From Mercurialis annua (taxonomy: Eukaryota; Streptophyta; Magnoliopsida; Malpighiales; Euphorbiaceae), in the NCBI RefSeq assembly GCF_937616625.2, contig NC_065570.1, positions 10,001 through 74,000 of the forward strand: DNA of 64,000 nucleotides, given 5' to 3'. Below, piece after piece: positions 63,401-64,000 of the stretch (positions are counted from its first letter, which is position 1; each line of letters opens with the position of its first letter). Below the pieces are notes generated by a model. The model was given only the letters and a program-made list of their open reading frames with translations. It had not been told where the DNA came from and did no database searches. Position numbers and translations under genes: made by a program.

Positions 63401-64000
63401 TAACCGATAACTTATCGAGCTAACAAAATTCCTAGTTAAACTCAACTTTTCAAAAATCCCTTTTCTAGCCTACTTCGGGCTATCAAAACGCTAACTTAAA
63501 TAAATATGATTACCAAACCAATTGAACATTCTTATTTTCGGAAACACCATCGATAACTTCCGCTTAGATTCCAACTTCATCTGGTACACATAGGGGCTCA
63601 GTAAACGCTCCCAAATTCCCCTCCCTGAGCAATTTTGGGGAATGCGGAAAAGTCCCAAAAACGGGATAAAACGATAATTTATTTATCAAATCACTTTTCT
63701 ATATGATTATAAATAATGCCAACTAGAAACATTGTCCGAATAACAAATAACTTGTCGAGCTAACAAAATTCCTAGTTAAACTCAACTTTTCGAAAATCCC
63801 TTTTCTAGCCTACTTCGGGATATCGAAACGCTTACTTAAAACAGTCTGATTACCAAAATAATTGAATATTCTTATTTTTTTAACACCTTCTAAAACTTAC
63901 GTTTAAGTTCCAACTTCATCCGGTACGCGTAGGGGGTCAAAAAACACACCCAAACTCTCCTCCCTGAGCTGTTTTGGGGAATGCAGACTAGCCCCAAAAA
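57477..64000. repeat. Terminal A-B-C units with ~2.02 kb alternation
   Basis: Units start at 57477, 58491, 59501, 60514, 61524, 62539 and 63549. Alternate units share markers: CTATATGATTATAAA (a 2 bp AT insertion) near 59652, 61674 and 63699; CTTCAGCTTAGG at 60514 and 62539; TTTTGTGGAATGCAGGCTAGC near 60939 and 62963. Class C monomers at 59383, 60397 and 61408 share CCTTGTTAAAC. This indicates amplification of a two-unit (six-monomer) block. All A heads here are the CATAGGGGCTC subtype, many with the CTTGTCGAG/CGAAAATCC rear. The last B monomer is cut by the window end. Confidence 0.87.

Larger units (their letters stand above)
1..64000. repeat. Satellite array, ~337 bp monomer, spans the whole window
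   Basis: Every part of the window is made of one repeat unit of about 335-339 bp, always in the same orientation. Landmarks that recur in order in each monomer are a start such as TCTAAAAC or ATCGATAAC, GGTTCCAAC, CGGTACGC, CTCCCTGAG, GGGGAATGC, GGATAAAACGATAA, AATCCCAACTAG, ATCGAGCTAACAAAATT, CAACTTTTC, CTACTTCGGGCTATC and a variable tail before the next start. About 41 monomers lie left of 13824 and about 149 right of it. Composition is clearly AT-rich. Stop codons recur in all six frames and the longest open frames are 60-74 codons. No transposon ends, tRNA, rRNA or microsatellite interrupts it. Known biology: arrays like this are typical of centromeric or other heterochromatic eukaryotic DNA. 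The family and species are not recognised. Confidence 0.98.
13824..64000. repeat. Domain 2: trimeric A-B-C higher-order repeat, ~1010-1013 bp
   Basis: Class A starts (ATCGATAAC) were located at 50 places: 13824, 14910, 15923, 16936, 17948, 18941, 19950, 20959, 21968, 22981, 23991, 25000, 26492, 27502, 28512, 29521, 30531, 31541, 32551, 33560, 34557, 35567, 36577, 37587, 38598, 39611, 40617, 41292, 42304, 43314, 44327, 45337, 46353, 47369, 48380, 49391, 50401, 51411, 52421, 53431, 54444, 55457, 56467, 57477, 58491, 59501, 60514, 61524, 62539 and 63549. Usual spacing is 1009-1016 bp. Exceptions are 1086 (rearranged first unit), 993 and 997 (small deletions), 1492 (out-of-register joint) and 675 (one monomer lost). 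Much of the 1010/1013 difference is a 3 bp ATA in class C (ACAATAATTAATTT against ACAATTAATTT). The array runs past the window end. Confidence 0.96.

Noticed and set aside
1..64000. CENP-B box in the monomer
   Set aside because: I looked for TTCG-N4-A-N2-CGGG and its complement around ACTTCGGGC, TTTTCGAAAATCCC and TCCGGTACGC; none fits the core pattern.
1..64000. TTTTGGGG/CCCCAAAA as ciliate-type telomere repeats
   Set aside because: It occurs once per arm per monomer, never in tandem, and is better explained as a short inverted repeat within the satellite.
1..64000. CRISPR array (regular repeats with spacers)
   Set aside because: The whole 337 bp unit is repeated. There are no short identical repeats separated by unique spacers and no cas genes.
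1..64000. Bacterial-type terminators from the TTTTGGGG/CCCCAAAA stem
   Set aside because: No following T-run and no genes nearby; the element repeats about 190 times in satellite DNA.
1..64000. rDNA intergenic spacer or 5S rDNA array
   Set aside because: No 5S, 18S or 28S-like sequence or pol III internal promoter boxes were recognised in the monomer.
1..64000. Monomer as a dimer of two ~168 bp half-repeats
   Set aside because: CGATAATTTAT occurs twice per monomer about 71 bp apart, but the two halves show no sustained similarity by eye, so a dimeric origin is not supported.

Overview
The whole 64 kb window is one uninterrupted block of tandemly repeated satellite DNA. I find no protein-coding gene, RNA gene, transposable element, CRISPR array or telomere repeat. 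The basic monomer is about 337-338 bp, AT-rich, and always in the same orientation; roughly 190 copies lie head to tail. Every reading frame is closed by recurring stops. The longest open frames (60-74 codons) are chance frames that recur at the satellite period. This organisation points to a eukaryotic nuclear chromosome, probably centromeric, pericentromeric or other heterochromatic DNA. I do not recognise the satellite family and cannot name the organism; a plant or an animal would both fit.

Two higher-order repeat (HOR) domains abut. Domain 1 (1-13823, about 41 monomers) uses three monomer classes, here called X, Y and Z. Its left part is an 11-monomer HOR of 3696 bp (copies at 1 and 3697, the second ending after ten monomers). 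It then switches to an 8-monomer HOR of 2703 bp (copies at 7069 and 9772), which looks derived from the 11-mer by loss of three monomers through a hybrid monomer. Three further monomers and one hybrid transition monomer (13489-13823) lead to the boundary.

Domain 2 (13824-64000, about 149 monomers) is a trimeric A-B-C HOR of about 1010-1013 bp, with 50 A monomers counted. Its first unit carries a local rearrangement (13967-14088): a 49 bp duplication around 22 bp that look like an inverted piece of the monomer. Within the domain there are amplified multi-unit blocks: a 1013 bp triplication at 14.9-17.9 kb, a 3029 bp duplication at 25.9-31.9 kb, about 2.02 kb duplications at 34.6-38.6 and 41.3-45.3 kb, 1.01 kb neighbour copies at 46-54 kb, and a 2.02 kb alternation at 58.5-64 kb. 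Two out-of-register joints occur, at 25884 and about 41150.

Short symmetric elements recur at fixed monomer positions. A 13 bp dyad (CGATAA-N-TTATCG) is kept in classes B, C, Y and Z but degraded in A and X, so about two monomers in three carry it. An 8 bp-arm stem-loop (TTTTGGGG...CCCCAAAA) is in nearly all monomers, and a TACGCGTA palindrome is in B, C and Z. These are the best candidates for protein-binding or structural function. The spacing logic resembles the alternating presence of the CENP-B box in primate alpha satellite, but no CENP-B box was recognised. Copy numbers should be treated with caution, because near-identical units are easily mis-assembled.
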